This document shows, one piece after another, positions 41,101 to 56,100 of a DNA stretch of 64,000 nt (the stretch's first letter is position 1; each line of letters opens with the position of its first letter). The notes below the pieces were generated by a model. It saw only the letters and a list, made by a program, of their open reading frames with translations, did no database searches and was not told the origin of the DNA. The translations under genes were made by a program, and so were the position numbers. Origin of the DNA: Stichopus chloronotus (Eukaryota; Echinodermata; Holothuroidea; Aspidochirotida; Stichopodidae); the NCBI GenBank assembly GCA_021234535.1, contig CM037845.1, forward strand, positions 1,826,501-1,890,500, read 5' to 3'.

Positions 41101-44100
41101 AATTTCAGTTTGTAAATAACCACATTTTTATTGAAAATGTACTCCGAGAAAAGGTAACATGGTAACTTGGCAACAGCGTTCGTGCACAATTGACACAGTA
41201 CCACCATCCATGATTTTATTGTATTCACCCGCTGGTGATTTTACTCTTAAAGTACGGAGCAGTTATCCAAGCGTAAACCACAGTTACTTGACTGTAATGG
41301 GCCAATAGGAGTTGAGGATTCTTGAGATGTATGAATGAACAATAAATAACTGATGGTTGGGATGGGACAGGCGTTGGAGTGGGAGGGAGAGGTTGCAAGG
41401 AGAGAGGCAAATGAGGAGGATGTGAAGAACAGTTATGCAGATGTGAGAAGTGTCAAAGGTCACCAACCTGCCTTGAAGTTGCTTCCAACTCTGTTGACGT
41501 TCTTGTTCACCTAAACTGGACAGTTGCAAGACTAAAATCCTCACAAAAAGATTGAAGCTGTCGTCTTGGGCCAAGCTAGATAGAAATGTACAGAATGAAA
41601 CCTATGACTGAAGATTTGAATGATTACAGAATTATTTTAAAACTGGAATATGAGTTGAAAATGTGTCAGTGAAAGTCAAATTTCGTGGAACATGTCATTG
41701 CGGCTACACAAGAAAAGAAACAAAATTAAGCTTAAGCCCAACTTTTGCATAAGTGAATAGTCATATCCACTCCCATTGGTCTGTTTTATTTCAAGTAACA
41801 GTGATTAACTATGCTTTCTTGGAGAGTCTGAATTTTGTAGGGCCAACAAAAATGTCGAGACAATTTTCATATTCAAATATCTGGATGATGAGTGCATATA
41901 AATTCACTTTCAGATTTTGTGACTGGTGATCTTTTCCCATACTTTCTCTTCTCTGAAACACTGACAGAGAACAATGGTAGATGACCAGGTGATTGCCAAT
42001 ACAACTCATATTCCACCTTTAAGTGAAACAAAATAAGCAAAAACAATCAATTCTTTTAGTGACTTAAAAGTGATTTATAATACATGCACCAAAATATTAC
42101 TGGACAGCTTCGACACTCGCAGCAAAATTTCACCTAATGCAACGACAATTCGTTCATGAAAAGACATACTAAACATTGCCTCCCTCAGAATGGGGTTAAG
42201 GGAGATTCTATCATTAACATATATCTTTTTGATTATTGCCAAACTGGTTTAAAACAAACAAAACAAACAGGCTAAAGATTTACCATAGAGTAATTAAATT
42301 AATTTAACAATTGGGATCAAAATGTTATTAGTCTCGATGAAAGACTACAAACACTAACTAGTTAAACAAACCTACCTCGTCTTGTTATTTTCACATCGCT
42401 GCTTACAGCTGTCGTACCAGCGTCGCGAAGATTTGCTGTTGAAGAACAAGACACGGGAACAATGACATACTAAATTGAGCTCTGGCAGGTAGGTTTAATT
42501 AAGCGTAAACACTGATTGGCCAGATATCTCCCAACTTCATTTAAGAAGATTCTTTCATTAGTAATGAAATATTGATTCCAATCTCATGATATGGCTGAAG
42601 TTTGCATGCAAATTGGATACCTTTATTCCATTAAGACAGGAAAACTTTTGTCACATCACATAGTTTGTTTTGTATGCTTACTGCAGCATCTGAATGTGCA
42701 AACGCACAGTATCACCATGGACCATATTCCACATTTTACCTACCCACAGAAAATATGCAGAGAAAAAAACTTAAGTCATGTAACTAAACCCAAGTCTGAA
42801 TCAAGTTAAAGGGCTTGATCTGTGTGTACAGTATGACTTTCATCTTAGAAGGACTTTACTTTGGCATATGACCTAGACAAAATGAATACAATTTCTGGGT
42901 ATATGCACTCTTAGTGGGCTTAGATGGTTTACAGAATAAATGGCTATTATTTCTGAAAATGCACATGTTCAGTGGCTTTACATGACCAGTTTGCAGAATA
43001 AATTAAAATGATTTCTGAAAACAGACTCTTAGTAATATTAGATGATTCTCAGCTTGTGATTTTCACACACTCTCTTGACAAACTAAAAACTTTTCAACAC
43101 TATTTGTTTCAATAACTTCAAAAACTTTTCCACATCCCACAAAATGTAATAAATTCAGTTCACCTGGCATCAGAAGAGCTTCGAAATCCAACAACTGAAA
43201 ACTTTTGTTTCTCGTTCTGAGTTGAGAAAAAAAAAAGAAAAAGCTTCAGATAATACTAGAGTACTTTGTACTATCCTTGAAAAATTTCAGCTTTCTGGAA
43301 AGGTAAGTGACTAGTGAGGATTCAAGTGGACTTTCAAATGTTACATTCTTGCTATAAAAAAAAGTACCACAGGAAAATACCATTGTTATTTGCGGACGAA
43401 AGAGAAAAACCGAGCAGAATTTTCACTTGCTACAAGGAGAAATAAAATACAAGTGAATATTCTATAACTTTTGTTGAATAGTTGACAGAAAGAGTTGTAC
43501 ACATACATTATGGTATGACATGATGTGCGCTACAATTACATTAAATATGTTGAATATTCATGCGTAGTAGACAGAGTTTAATTTGCAAAAACAAACTCAA
43601 TCAAAAACTTACTATTCGTTTACTTGATAAATCCCAAAGATAAATCAGTGCTTTGGTGGAAGCCCCCAAAGAGGATGAAGCGGAAAGAATAATACGTAGA
43701 TATCGCTGAAGGGCGACCTCGTCGGGAGGATTCTCCTGTTGTTGGTGATAACAATTAATAAAAAAATCTAAATCATTTTTTATGAAGATGGTATTTAACC
43801 TTTCATAACCTTGCAATTAAATAATTTTGCACACAATATGTCATGCATAACCACAGTTTGCAGCAAACAATCAATGTCTTGTTGAAATTATGTTGGTTTA
43901 TAGTAAGGAAGGAAGAGAAAAAGTAGGTATGGGTATTGTTTTACAAAATGCAATGACAATGAAGAGAACTGGGTATGGTAGAGGTCAAAAAAATAAACAT
44001 TGGGGAAATATTAACGTCAACCATGAAAAAGTTCTCTTCTACAAATGACAAGTACTAATGAGCAACTACATGATGCAAACTTCGATTAGAGACGGCTTCT

Positions 44101-47100
44101 TACAACTACATCAAAGGCTTTGGAATAAGGAAACAAAGAAAGTACTACAACCTAGATCTATGGACACAAACAGGTTAATTTCAATTCACATTTTTTTGAT
44201 GGTTTTTGCAATCAATTCTAACGAATTCACATAAAACCTTTGAATGGAATGTATAAAATTTAAATGATATTAGCTAGTTTTTTGTTTATTTAGGAGAAAT
44301 TAACTTCATTTCCAAAGGCTCGTTTTGCTCTCAAATCATTCCAGAAAAATGCCAACACTGAATTTTGCTAAAAAAACTACAACATCTACACACAAATAAC
44401 CCCTAAAACAGTGACAAAATTTCAAGAGGCAACTCCAAAATCCTTAGGAATAGGCTTCTGGGTGAAAAAATGACAATGATTGCTAACAAGAAAACTAAAT
44501 CACCAACCCCTTCCAAATTTTACAGACATACATCAACGTACACAGTACACCCGTCTACAAAATTTTTGCACTGCAGTAGCTTCCGTAACCACCAAGAAAA
44601 CACCATCAAAAGGCCCGCAAACACAATAAGCGGCACGCATGATGCCACAAAATGCTCTGGCGATTACATTACTTTGAGTGAATTTCGTTTCAGTCAAAGT
44701 AGAAACAATTCTGACACGAGCATAATACCTTGTTTGAGCAAGCTGTTCTCAGCACAAGCTGAAGAAGTGACCATTGAGCAACAGTGGGAGTCTGCTGGAC
44801 AAAGAAGAAAGTGTTTTTGTTAATATTTATTTTGACTGCAGCATCTTAGACGACATACTCCAAACAAAAAACTGACATGTAACAAGCTCCCCTTTCTTGA
44901 ATGATTTATATTAATGATGAACTCTGCTATCTACAACTATGAAATTTTCTACAAGGCAGTGATTATGTCACTGTATTGACCTATGCTGATCTTCTATTAT
45001 GTCAATTACAAAAACAGTAAGCCTAAACCACTCCTGTCTAACTATCTAATTTTGTTCTAAAAAGACCAGTGCTCTCTCATTATCATGTTAACAATATCAC
45101 TGATGATCGACGAAGATGTAACTTTGTTCCTAATTTTTGCTCGTAATGTGTTAAATTTGCTAATTATCTGCTTTAAACGAACTGTAACTATTAAAGGGAA
45201 TGAGCGATAGTCTCAGCTTTATTTTGGAAAATCATCAAAATCTTCCAATTTTCTTCTCATTTCCCTTATAAGTATTTTTTCATGATGTTGCTGAATATCA
45301 TTTCTGCATAGGCAAGGTGTAATGCTGCAAAACTCAACAAAACAAAAATAGTATCACATTATGAAAAAGAGCCATTCATGAATTAGCATAGGGGAGTATA
45401 CTAATTCAATTTCGAGTGACTGAATTTTCTCTTTAACGTTAAGTGCGATAAAGATTCTTGTTTTCATTAGTCGTTTCAAAATACTCGACTAAAAACATGG
45501 AGAACAGGGAAAAACACTCACAGTGACTTCTTGGATGTTACCATAGCAACTGATTTTACAGAGTGGCACCAGCTGTTCAACAAGCCACAGTGAGAGAAGA
45601 GATGCATTGTTCTCCTTACAAACCTCTGCCACAAAAATGGAAAAGAAATTGAAAAAGAAACAAAAAGACATAGGTGATTTAAATATTTATTTTGTCTGAA
45701 AGGTACTACTAAAAGAGGTCTGACACACAGCAAATAAATTACTCAATTGCTTTCCACAATTTGCAGTTTTGCAGGGTATACAACAATTGTACAATACTTG
45801 GCCAATTTATAAATATAGCAATGAGGAAATGTTGTTAACTTCAACTACTGTATTTATTCAATGAACAGCTCATGTGCAAAGCGTGATGTCTTTTCAATGA
45901 TTAAATTGTCCTATCAAAGGTTATGTCCCTAACATGGTTAAAAAATGAAATAAATCTACAATAAACCCACCAGGTTGTTCTATCACAAATGCACAGTGTT
46001 AGAAGCTCTGTTGAGCGCTAAGTTTGAACATATTGTGTGTTGTCTATGAGAAGCTCCTTTCAAGAGGTCAAGAAATATGAATGAAAATGGTTTGAAATGG
46101 CTTAAATAAGTCAGAGGACACGTTCCTTGCCTGGATGTCCACTTTAAGATTAGCCTTAGGATGTACAATGTGACTTCTATACAAACTCCATAGTTTTACA
46201 TATAATTATTCAAGTGTGCTTTGATTCCAACTTGCCCCTACATCGTGATATCATTTGGCAATTAAGGAAAAGTCATCCTGATATCTTTTCTAAAAATTTC
46301 ATAACCAAACAAGACTACTGCTGAGTGCCCTCTAATCAAGTTATCAATAAAAGATCTCACCCTCTGTTATATGATCATCCTTGTTGTCAGAAAAATGGAC
46401 TTTCTTCTCCATGAGGGTTACTAAGACAATTTGAAGGTGATTCCAAAATGACTGAAAAAGGAAGAACAAAACTCACTTAAACCTGGAAAAAAATATGCAT
46501 ATGCAAATGCATGTTTTCAAGTATTTTCTAGTGAACATGAAATATATTTAATATATAGTTTAACTTTAATCTGAGGTAACGCTGCAATTTACCCATTCTT
46601 TCTGAGTTTACCTTCACCCCTCTTCCAATATTTTTTCTGTTTACATGGTTTTCAAACACGATTAACGATACGCTAGCAATGTTCACATGCCACAAAGTAC
46701 CACCACTATTTTATGTAAGATAGCAGAAAACAAAACACTGTCGGTCTACGTTTATATTTTATTCATCCACCCGTGATTTCTTGAGTTTTCATGTATATAC
46801 ACCAATCCTTTGAGACCGACAAAACTTTTAATAGGACGACGGAGCCTATGACGTGGCAGTCACACAGAAATGTGGGACAACAAAACTATTGTGTGACTTT
46901 TACGTCATCATGCCATAATTATGGATTATTCGCGAGGCTGTCTCAAACATTATCTAATATAAAATGCATTATCTAATATAAAATGCATTACTATTGCAAT
47001 ATCTTTGAGGACCAAGTGGGTGTTACTTTTATGGGAAATTTGCCTGTACGGTCATTATCGAATATTCTCCATCTGTGGCATGTAGTTTGGGATGGCCTGG

Positions 47101-50100
47101 AATATTCTTTTCAGAGACAAACTTACGAGTTCGTTTGATTTTGAATTTCTGGCGTCGATCAAGTGCATCATTAGACACCACATCTCTTGGAGACAGGAAC
47201 ATGGAAATAGAGATATACTCTGAATCTCATGAAAGAACTGTAAGGAGAGAAAGTACCAACAAATTAGAGATAAATTTAGATGAGGACACATTATAGATAC
47301 ACTTCACCTCATTTACCTTTCATTTCATGATCTTTGTTTTACTATTACCTAATTGTGTCCAGCCCAATCACTGATAGCTACTTAACTAGATAGTTTGTTT
47401 CAGAGGCACCATATACAGGAGGAGAGTGGATATGATGCTCTTCTAAGGAGACGTTGTTGGAATAAGGACGACAGGAATCTCTTGATTTGCAGATTTAATT
47501 GTACCAAAAAAGAGAAAAGTAATAAACTACTTTCCTTACACTCTAATGAAATGATGATGAAATTAAGCAATTGGGCAACTCCATGTCTAAACGAGAATCA
47601 AGATTAAAGCTACACTGCAATTAACAAAGGAAACCTTAGTCTTCACATGAAGTTAAAAAATGTAAAGGTACATAGTGGTAAACGGGAGTATATAAAGAGT
47701 GACACACAAATTCGTGCTACTACAATTCCCATGGCAACAGAAGATCATGGGATCAGTGACCATATTTGAATCTGCCTGACTAGCTAGATGTTTCATGTAA
47801 AGTTCTACCTGCATTTGTTTACCTTTTTCAATCGAATGGAGGCAAGAAATACAAGATCCTCTAAAATATCTCTGATTTCTTGATTTAAGAGACTGTGGAC
47901 AGATTCTTCCAACTTGCTTCCTGTCGAGAAAGAAAACATAAAAATCATGAGCATGCACAACACATTGTGCACTTGTGCAATTGTACACATAAAAACATTT
48001 TGTTACACTCATAACGAATACGACTACCCTACGTCTCACTCAGTTGTATTGAATGAAAGTTTAAATTCTTGATAATTGATTCTGATTTGCTACTTGAGGT
48101 AATGTGGCTCTGACTTGGTGCTAGGTACTAGGTTGTTGGGTGCAACTGGATTGATTGGTTGTAAAACCCAAAGCAAATTTTTCCAAAGCTCTTGTTCCTC
48201 CATTTCTTTGCAAACTTCAATAAAATTTTATACCAAATTTGAGTCAGTGCTTCTGCTTGTAATTTAATTTGCATTTGCATCATCTAATTTATGACTATTC
48301 TTCTTTCACTTGTTTGACCACACATAGCTGTTTGTGAGATCAATTTGAAGGACAGTATTCTTAAGAAAATTTCCAATCTTTATTCACCAAGCAACCAGAC
48401 AATTACTCTGCAGTGTAAACAAAAATAAAATTGTAAGCCTATCTTTGTTGATCATCCAGGCAATCCTCTGAATTTTATACCTCTGTAACACACTAGCAAA
48501 GAACTGCCAAAATTGCAGCTCTTTCAGCTAATACAATATCTGTTTCTTCTATAAGTCCTGTTGCCATGACAATTGGTCTTACCATTTCATTCTAAATATA
48601 GGTCAAATCCTGGGAGTTCAACTCCAAAACTGATCAGGTTTTGATCTCACTGAGTGGTGAATTCACAGCCTCCACTTAAGTCATGCAATTCCATTGAATG
48701 TAGACCGACTAGTAGAACAAATAGTGACACTTTGCACTGCTTGTAACTGAAGCTACTTGACCAGAACAGTCCCCAAACTAACCCATTCTCATTTAACTAC
48801 CCAAAACATAGCTCTGGCTACCGTATGGAGACATACTGTAAATTACGTTCTTAAAGATGGCAAGCTACAGGGTCATGTGATACTAACTAAAAACTTAACT
48901 CCAGCGACATATTTGGTCATTTACCTGATAATTTTCCATGCAGACAATTCAGGACCATCAAAACTGTCCAATGAAGATCCATCTTCACATGGAGGGAAAA
49001 ATGTGTCAAAAATGTCTAGAACGTAAGGAAAAGAAAACACCATCTTCAACAGAGTTCATTTCGGGTTCCTCCATGTTTTAGGGAACCAATTTCCACAACT
49101 TTTTCTCAGACTATCCTAGGATTGAATAAAGAACTTCGATGGCTTTCCTCCTTTTTCCTTACATAAAGTTTTCAATTAATAACAGCAAGAGACAAAGCAA
49201 TATGAGAGAAGAATAATAAATTTTGATATTAAGAATGAGAATACATTTTGATATTACAAGTGAAAAAGAAAAATGTCACTTTGTTAAAAATTTCCAGGTT
49301 AATTTCCATGACTTCACACAATTCCTCTGAATTTCAAAACCGTCCAGACCCTTGAAATAATTTCCAAATTTTCATGACTTTTCAAGGTAATCCATGACCA
49401 CAGTAGCAGTAGTTTATTGCAAAGTCTTTAGCTGCAAGCCTGAGACCAAATGTCTTAGAAACAAGCTCAACTTTAGTGGTACTTGTTGTGAATATTTTTT
49501 TGAGAACAACTTATCGCCATCATCACTTTCGGCAATAAATAATTATAGATGGGGCTAACTTTGCAATTTGCTGCTACACATTTACCTGAGATGAAGTAGA
49601 AGTTGCATATTGATAAAGTTGAGTTGAACTGAAGTTTGACAATCTATCAATGAACAAAAGCAATTCCTGCAGGTGAGATACCAAATTTCGAGCGGCCTCC
49701 TCATAAAATTGGCTCTGGTACTGGTAGGCATGATTCTGTGGTTGAAGTTGACTGCTGTCATGGGAAAGTTCAAGGTGCCTAGAAAACAAAACCAACAAAT
49801 GTCAGATCAAAGAGTGCTTGGTAACCTTATTGATAGCAAACTTAAGTAAAGCAAGTAGATGGACATTCAATAATATTAGTTTAATACTAGAATGATACTT
49901 TTAACAATTTGTTTCTAAGTCTCATTACCACTTGCACTTGGGGATTAACCTTAAAATCATTTTGATCATTATGACCTCTTTGGTCCTTTCTATGCAACTT
50001 TGACTTCAATATTCAATTTCTTTGGTCACTCTCGGTCTGTGAATTAATTTTTTTTTTTAGAATTTTTAAATACTGTGTAGATACTCTGAGAAGTACAGTA

Positions 50101-53100
50101 TCTCTGTAGGTACTCCAAGCAGTTCAAGCTCATACAGTGGAGTATGCACCAATCAAATACCTCAAGATTGTTTACAAGAATCATGAATACTTATGAACAA
50201 CCTGTTGACATGTTGTACAGCTGATCAATGAATATTCATCATGTTGACATAGTTCTTTGTAGTGATTCATCCATGAATTCTTTGTGCTACAACTGAAAGT
50301 ATGTACCAATCAAATGAGTCTACTTCGTGAAGCCCCACCCATCAGAATGCATGGGCCAACCAAATCCACTTCATGAATACTGCCTAACACAATTTGTCCC
50401 ACATTTAACACCTGATCTTCATGAATATACCACACTTGATCCATGAATATACAACATCTTGACATGGGTCTTTGCAGGGATTCTTAATACTGTGAATGGT
50501 TTGTGTCATTACAATTTCTTCATTAAAACCACCTTTTAAGGGGAGACTTGGAGTGAGAAATTTATCCTGTGTGTGAACATGCCTTCTGAAAATTCATCAG
50601 TGAACAGAAAATAAGATCACATTCTTTGATTTGGCACAATCACAAGTGACATACGATGCTGTGAAAGTGAAACGAAAATATCACCTGTGAATGTAGACAG
50701 CAACGTATCGTAAAAAGACCAAGACTTCTCGATGGATGCCGGCAACTTCTTTTATGGTCTTGTCTTGCAAAACATGAGCAAAATCGAGGAGTTTATAAAA
50801 AAATACAGACAATAGACAGAAATTCAGAAGGAGTGATTAAATGTGATTGATGGAATCAGAGTAGCTATCATCACCATCATCATCACCATGGTTGGTATCC
50901 TCTGTGTCTGCACCAGGTACCAGACCGATGATGTTCTGAAAATTGCTACCCAGATAAAAATGTTTCATTAACATACTGTACATCGTAACAGGTGACAAGG
51001 AAATTTTTTTCTCACCAGTTGGTTTTTCAAACCCGGTCACTGCATCCTTCATCGAAAATCTTTAATCAAAGCTAATCCAAAATCCAAATCCAAAATCAAA
51101 ACTAAGCTGGTGCACCTGACTAAGAGCACTTCATTGTCATGGCCCTACATAATATACACGGTGTTACATTAAAATAATGTTGTGATAGGACTTGGCAACT
51201 AACTCATAGCCTTACAGAAATTACATTTTCAGGCACTTTCCTGACTGTCGACCATGGGCACTAGGGCATGAACTTTGAACCTAGTGCAAACGCTTGTGTC
51301 CTCCCATACCATTAATTAAGCACTCACATTGATGGACTGTGAATAATTCAACTCACGCTTTACAAACTTTCATAGAATCATTATTTTATGAAACACCAGT
51401 TGACATGTCATGAATGTTATGATCAAACAGAAACTTAATTATCAAATATATTTACATTGAATTTATCATTTGTGGTTTCTTGAATATGCCCATCATCTGT
51501 ATTTTTGCTTGAAATTTTGGTTGCTTGTTACAGTATCAAACACATCAAAAGTTAACATAACAACACTAACGAGCAACAAAATTTATGTTCAAGATCAAAT
51601 CTAAACTAAGAGAGGTTCTGTGGAGCAAAGCAATTAAAAGTATTCAAATTTGATTCCTACCGGATGCAATTACCATTTTAAAGCAAACCTTTCCTGATGT
51701 CAACATTAATAACAATAAAATATTAAAAGACTTACCATCCACTATCCAATTTTGAGTCTGTTCCATCATTTTTTCCACTTGTATGATTTTTTGCCTGAAA
51801 GTTAAGGTGTGATAAAGGAAGAAGATTAACTGAAACTGACATAAATTGACCACTGAGAATGCTAGACACACTGAAATAGTTAGAATTTTCATGTTTAAAT
51901 ATAAAAAAGATAGTTAAAGAATGGTGTTGTAGTCAAATTATGTGAGATTAATCTTTCACTATGATGACTAGACATTACTGCACCATCAAGCTAATGGAGC
52001 TCTTACTTGATTCATCTTTTCCAGTCCCTCTAACCAAGGACACTTTTGACCAACTTAAATTGAAGAATAAGGACTGTGCGAAATTAGAGGAGTCACAGGC
52101 AAATGCAGTGTCTTTGAAATAAACCCCAGGCCTTTTTTAAATATGTTTAAAACCATTAAGGAAATGCAATACAGTGAAGAGCGAAACCAATTTGAAAATT
52201 ATCTAAGACCTTACATGTCACATTTAAAGTCAATTTCACTGAAATCTTCAAAGAATTTCTCACCTGGCTATGGAAAATAGGTGGTCCAATTTCTCCAAGA
52301 GAGCAGTTTTTGTGATGTAATGATGACCAAACATCAGTAACAGGTCACTGGTAAATACATTTTGACTTGGATCAACTTCTTCAAGGATTCTGAAATTAAT
52401 AATCGTGATATAGAATGACACATTTTGGACATCTGGATTTGTTGTCGAAATATGAAACAAAAAGAGATACCTTCCTTAGAATGATTACAAGGTATGATAA
52501 GTACCATATGTTACAACATGGTATGGCCAAACAAAATCCCTTATAAGAAAAGATGCTCAAATGTGTACCAAACAACCTCCAAGAAAGGATTCTTTCCTTT
52601 AATAGTTACTATCAACTATTTTCCACGTAATAATTTCTATATACATGCAAATTGAACTATTTAGAAGTCATCAATAAACATGTCTTCAACATGTTGGTGT
52701 TTAGAAAAGCACATGACTAAAGGCTGACAAGTATGTATTTTGCATACATTCAGATGTACTACCAGTAATCACATGACAATGGTATGAATCCTCACCTTGC
52801 TGCGACTCCATCTACGAGGTACCCGTTAGGAGAAGGGTGGAAGATGCCAGAAAACAGTCTCTGTTTACGGCAGTCGAAACAGGGAAGATCTGCCCCAGAA
52901 AAGTCTTCATAAAAATGTGAAAGAAAACAGGTGAGCCTTGAAAAACATCTGCAGTATCAAAGCACTTCAACAGCAACTATTTCACCAAATAAAATGCAAC
53001 AATATCAGCTTCCAGACTGAGGTGTATTGTTCAAAACCTAACACCTTAATGTACGGGAAGCGCTATTCTGAAGGAACTGGTAGACATCTTAATCCAGGAT

Positions 53101-56100
53101 ATTAAATGTAGATGTACATCAGGATCACTTCTTATAAGTCACACATCAGTGGAATGTCTGAAGTCCCTGTTTGGGGGGGGGGGGCAGAGTTACCCTTCCC
53201 AGCAGGTGTCCGTATGTATGTCCATTTAATGTAGGCCTACGACCCTAAACACCTGCGAATGCTTAGAGATGTGTCTCACATAAGATCCAAGGTCTCTCTA
53301 TTTATGAGTTTTTTTTAACGTCTGATGATTGGCTCAAAAGAGCATGAATAATCATAACATACACTACAGAAAGAAGTATTGAGAGCTACTGAGTGTAACT
53401 CACTATATCAGCATACATGCATTTTAATAGCTTACAATCTGTGTGCTCATTCTGTCGGAATCCAAGGGATAAGTTCGCGTACCTTGATATTACAAATGCA
53501 GTCAGAGCTGATGCATGAGTAATACACGTACGTTGTGTAGACTAGAGCAGAGGCGGAGAGAGGATGTTCTGTTTCACGACAAATACGACAAAATGGTAGT
53601 AAATGCTAATAAAACAAAGACAATGCTGGTATGCTCTAAGCAAAGACAGTCAATTCTCGAGAAAAGAGATAGAAGTACTCTGAACATATCCTTGAATAAT
53701 ATCACCCTGAAAAATATTAATTCCGAGAAAATTTTAGGCGTTCATTTAGATTCTAATTTGTTATGGCATGATCATGTTAATTATGTTTGTCAAGTTATGA
53801 GCAGCAGGATTGCCCTATTACGTAGAATTAAGCCTTTCCTTAATAAGGAAACATGTCAACTGTTTTACAAAGGATATATTTTGCCTTTTATTGATTACTG
53901 TTGTCTTGTTTGCAGTGAGTGCACTGATGGAGATGCTAACAGAATTACTAGGTTACAGAAAAATGCTGCAAGAATAATTATGGATGCCTCGTATCATGAA
54001 AGATCAGCTACTTTATTTGAAGAATTGGGATGGAAAACTTTCAAAGAGCATGTAAAATGGAAAAGAAATGTGATGACCTTTAAAGCTTTGAAAAACCTGG
54101 CACCCACGTACATGAATGATATGTTCACCCATACCGCAGAAGTTCATGATTATTCTTTAAGATCTACCACATCCAGAAACTTGTTTATTTCTAGGGGAAC
54201 CTCCGAATATCATAACAAGAGATTTAGATACTTGGCCATAATGGAATGGAATAAATTACGTATACAAACAAAGCAATTTGTAACTTTATCCCCGTTTTAT
54301 TATTCATGATGATATGTTTTATGATGCTGTTATTAACCTTCACAACCCTTATATGCTTATTCATTTTATGCTATGATTATCTTTTACCCGTCTTAGTCGC
54401 TTTTATGTAATGTATTCGTTAACCTCCTTTTAACGTTTCTGAATTATGTTTAATGTTCTCTCATTTACATTTGTTTAAAGATTCTATTTTATATTAACAT
54501 TTGTGCATTTTGGTTTAAATTTTACATTAACGTCCTATTTTAGCTTCTAATGTAATCATTCTCTACGTTGTATATATATTTTTGTAACCATTGTTTATCT
54601 TTTAAATTTGTTCCTTTATTGTTTTTATGAGGGCCTCAGGTAAGATTAGCCTAGGCTAAATGAGTCACCCTCTTTAAATAAAGTTGAATAAATAAATAAA
54701 TACCAATTCAACCAGATTGTAGACTCCAGACTGAGGACAAATGAGGACTTACAAGCAACTCCGAAGAACCTTTGTCTTGGCTTGCATGCCATATTGTGCT
54801 AATATCACAAGGCACACAGACATTTTCATCTTAGGGAACAATCGCAAATCTAAACACTCGTTCCCTGCTCAGTGGAGAAAGTTTCTCACTATCTATGGTG
54901 TCTGCAGATGCTTGAGCACACATGACTGGAACCCTGAAAGAGTGAGTTAATTTAATGAGGAGAGCCTGACAGGTACAAGACGAGAGGTCCACAACTGTTT
55001 TGATCTATTTTTTATTCAATCTAATAGTCTGGATTTTATTTTATTTTTCAAAACCATCATTCAATTAATTGCATCCCTCACAGATATGACTCCTGCAATA
55101 AATTTACCCTTCCAGTCCCTTGTCACGCTGACACTTTTGACATTAGAAACTCTTTTGAGTGGGGATTCAGATTTTCTGTGATTGCAAGAAACCACAGTAG
55201 ATAAAAGCTGGCATTTGTCAAAGTATTAAACAGGACACTGCTTGATTTGCTTTTCTGTGCTCTTTCTTGTTTATTATGTCTTGTTTTGTTCTTCTAAATT
55301 TACATTTGGGAACTCAACTATGAGAACAAGTAGATGACAATGAGTCAAATTTCTATATAAGATATTGTAACAGTCAATTATTCCCAGCAGTCCATGCCTA
55401 CATATGAGTGTCTCTAACCTTGTTAACATAGTTCTTTCAAGGTAAATGCCATCACTGCCTGCTAACTGAAAAAAACATCCCTGAATCTTGCCTTGCATGA
55501 AACACATTTAACAGAAGTTAAAACTTAAAATGTTTTATTTTTTTCATTTCTGAAACAGAAAATCTGTGGTCCTAATCACTTCAAACAAAGTCCAACGACA
55601 AATATCAGTAAGACGAACAGTACTTGTTACTGCACAATGGGATGAACAATTGAAAGAAAGAAACTGATGAGGTAGGCCATACAACTAGCACAGTATCAAT
55701 GGAATAATGTATGGTCAGAGTCTGCGAATGTCAATCTAATAACGGCCTCCAGCTGCTGATACGATGTGTAGCCATGAACTTGTCACAGCTTGAACTTCAC
55801 ACCGTCTCTGAACCTTGGAATACACAAACAGGATCAGCAATATGTTACTACAATCTCGCCTGGAACATCATTCGACTCCTTTTTGATGATAACCAAATCT
55901 TAAAAGGTCTAGTAAGTAACAACGAATCAACGATGTTTGCTCTCTTTTCCAATAACAAAGTAAGAGTTTCACGTTAACTTCTGGCGGGTGCATCAGCCAA
56001 ACGAAAAGGCCACTGGCTGAAGGATATTAAGACATTGCTATGTCTGACGAATCATGCCAAAATACCAGCCAATAATTCCATCCAACAGAAAGTGTAGATT

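Noticed and set aside
44470..44823. 117-residue plus-strand open frame
   Set aside because: It runs over the antisense of the MMS22L exon 44729-44791 and its intron; no domain or splice signal.
47055..47126. Extension of the MMS22L exon past 47127; the read-through VSLSLKRIFQAI looks a little like the homologue
   Set aside because: A perfect GTAAGT donor lies at 47121-47126, and the next exon (46361-46451) starts SFWNHLQIVLVTLMEK, which is the true match and joins in frame.
50837..51052. Minus-strand open frame with an aspartate-rich end, inside the MMS22L locus
   Set aside because: The flanking exons 51736-51794 and 50685-50763 join in frame without it and match the homologue across the junction; the acidic part is a simple repeat (catcatcaccatc).
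53515..54309. 264-residue open frame as a host gene
   Set aside because: Its content is the C-terminal part of a LINE reverse transcriptase, followed by a LINE 3' tail.
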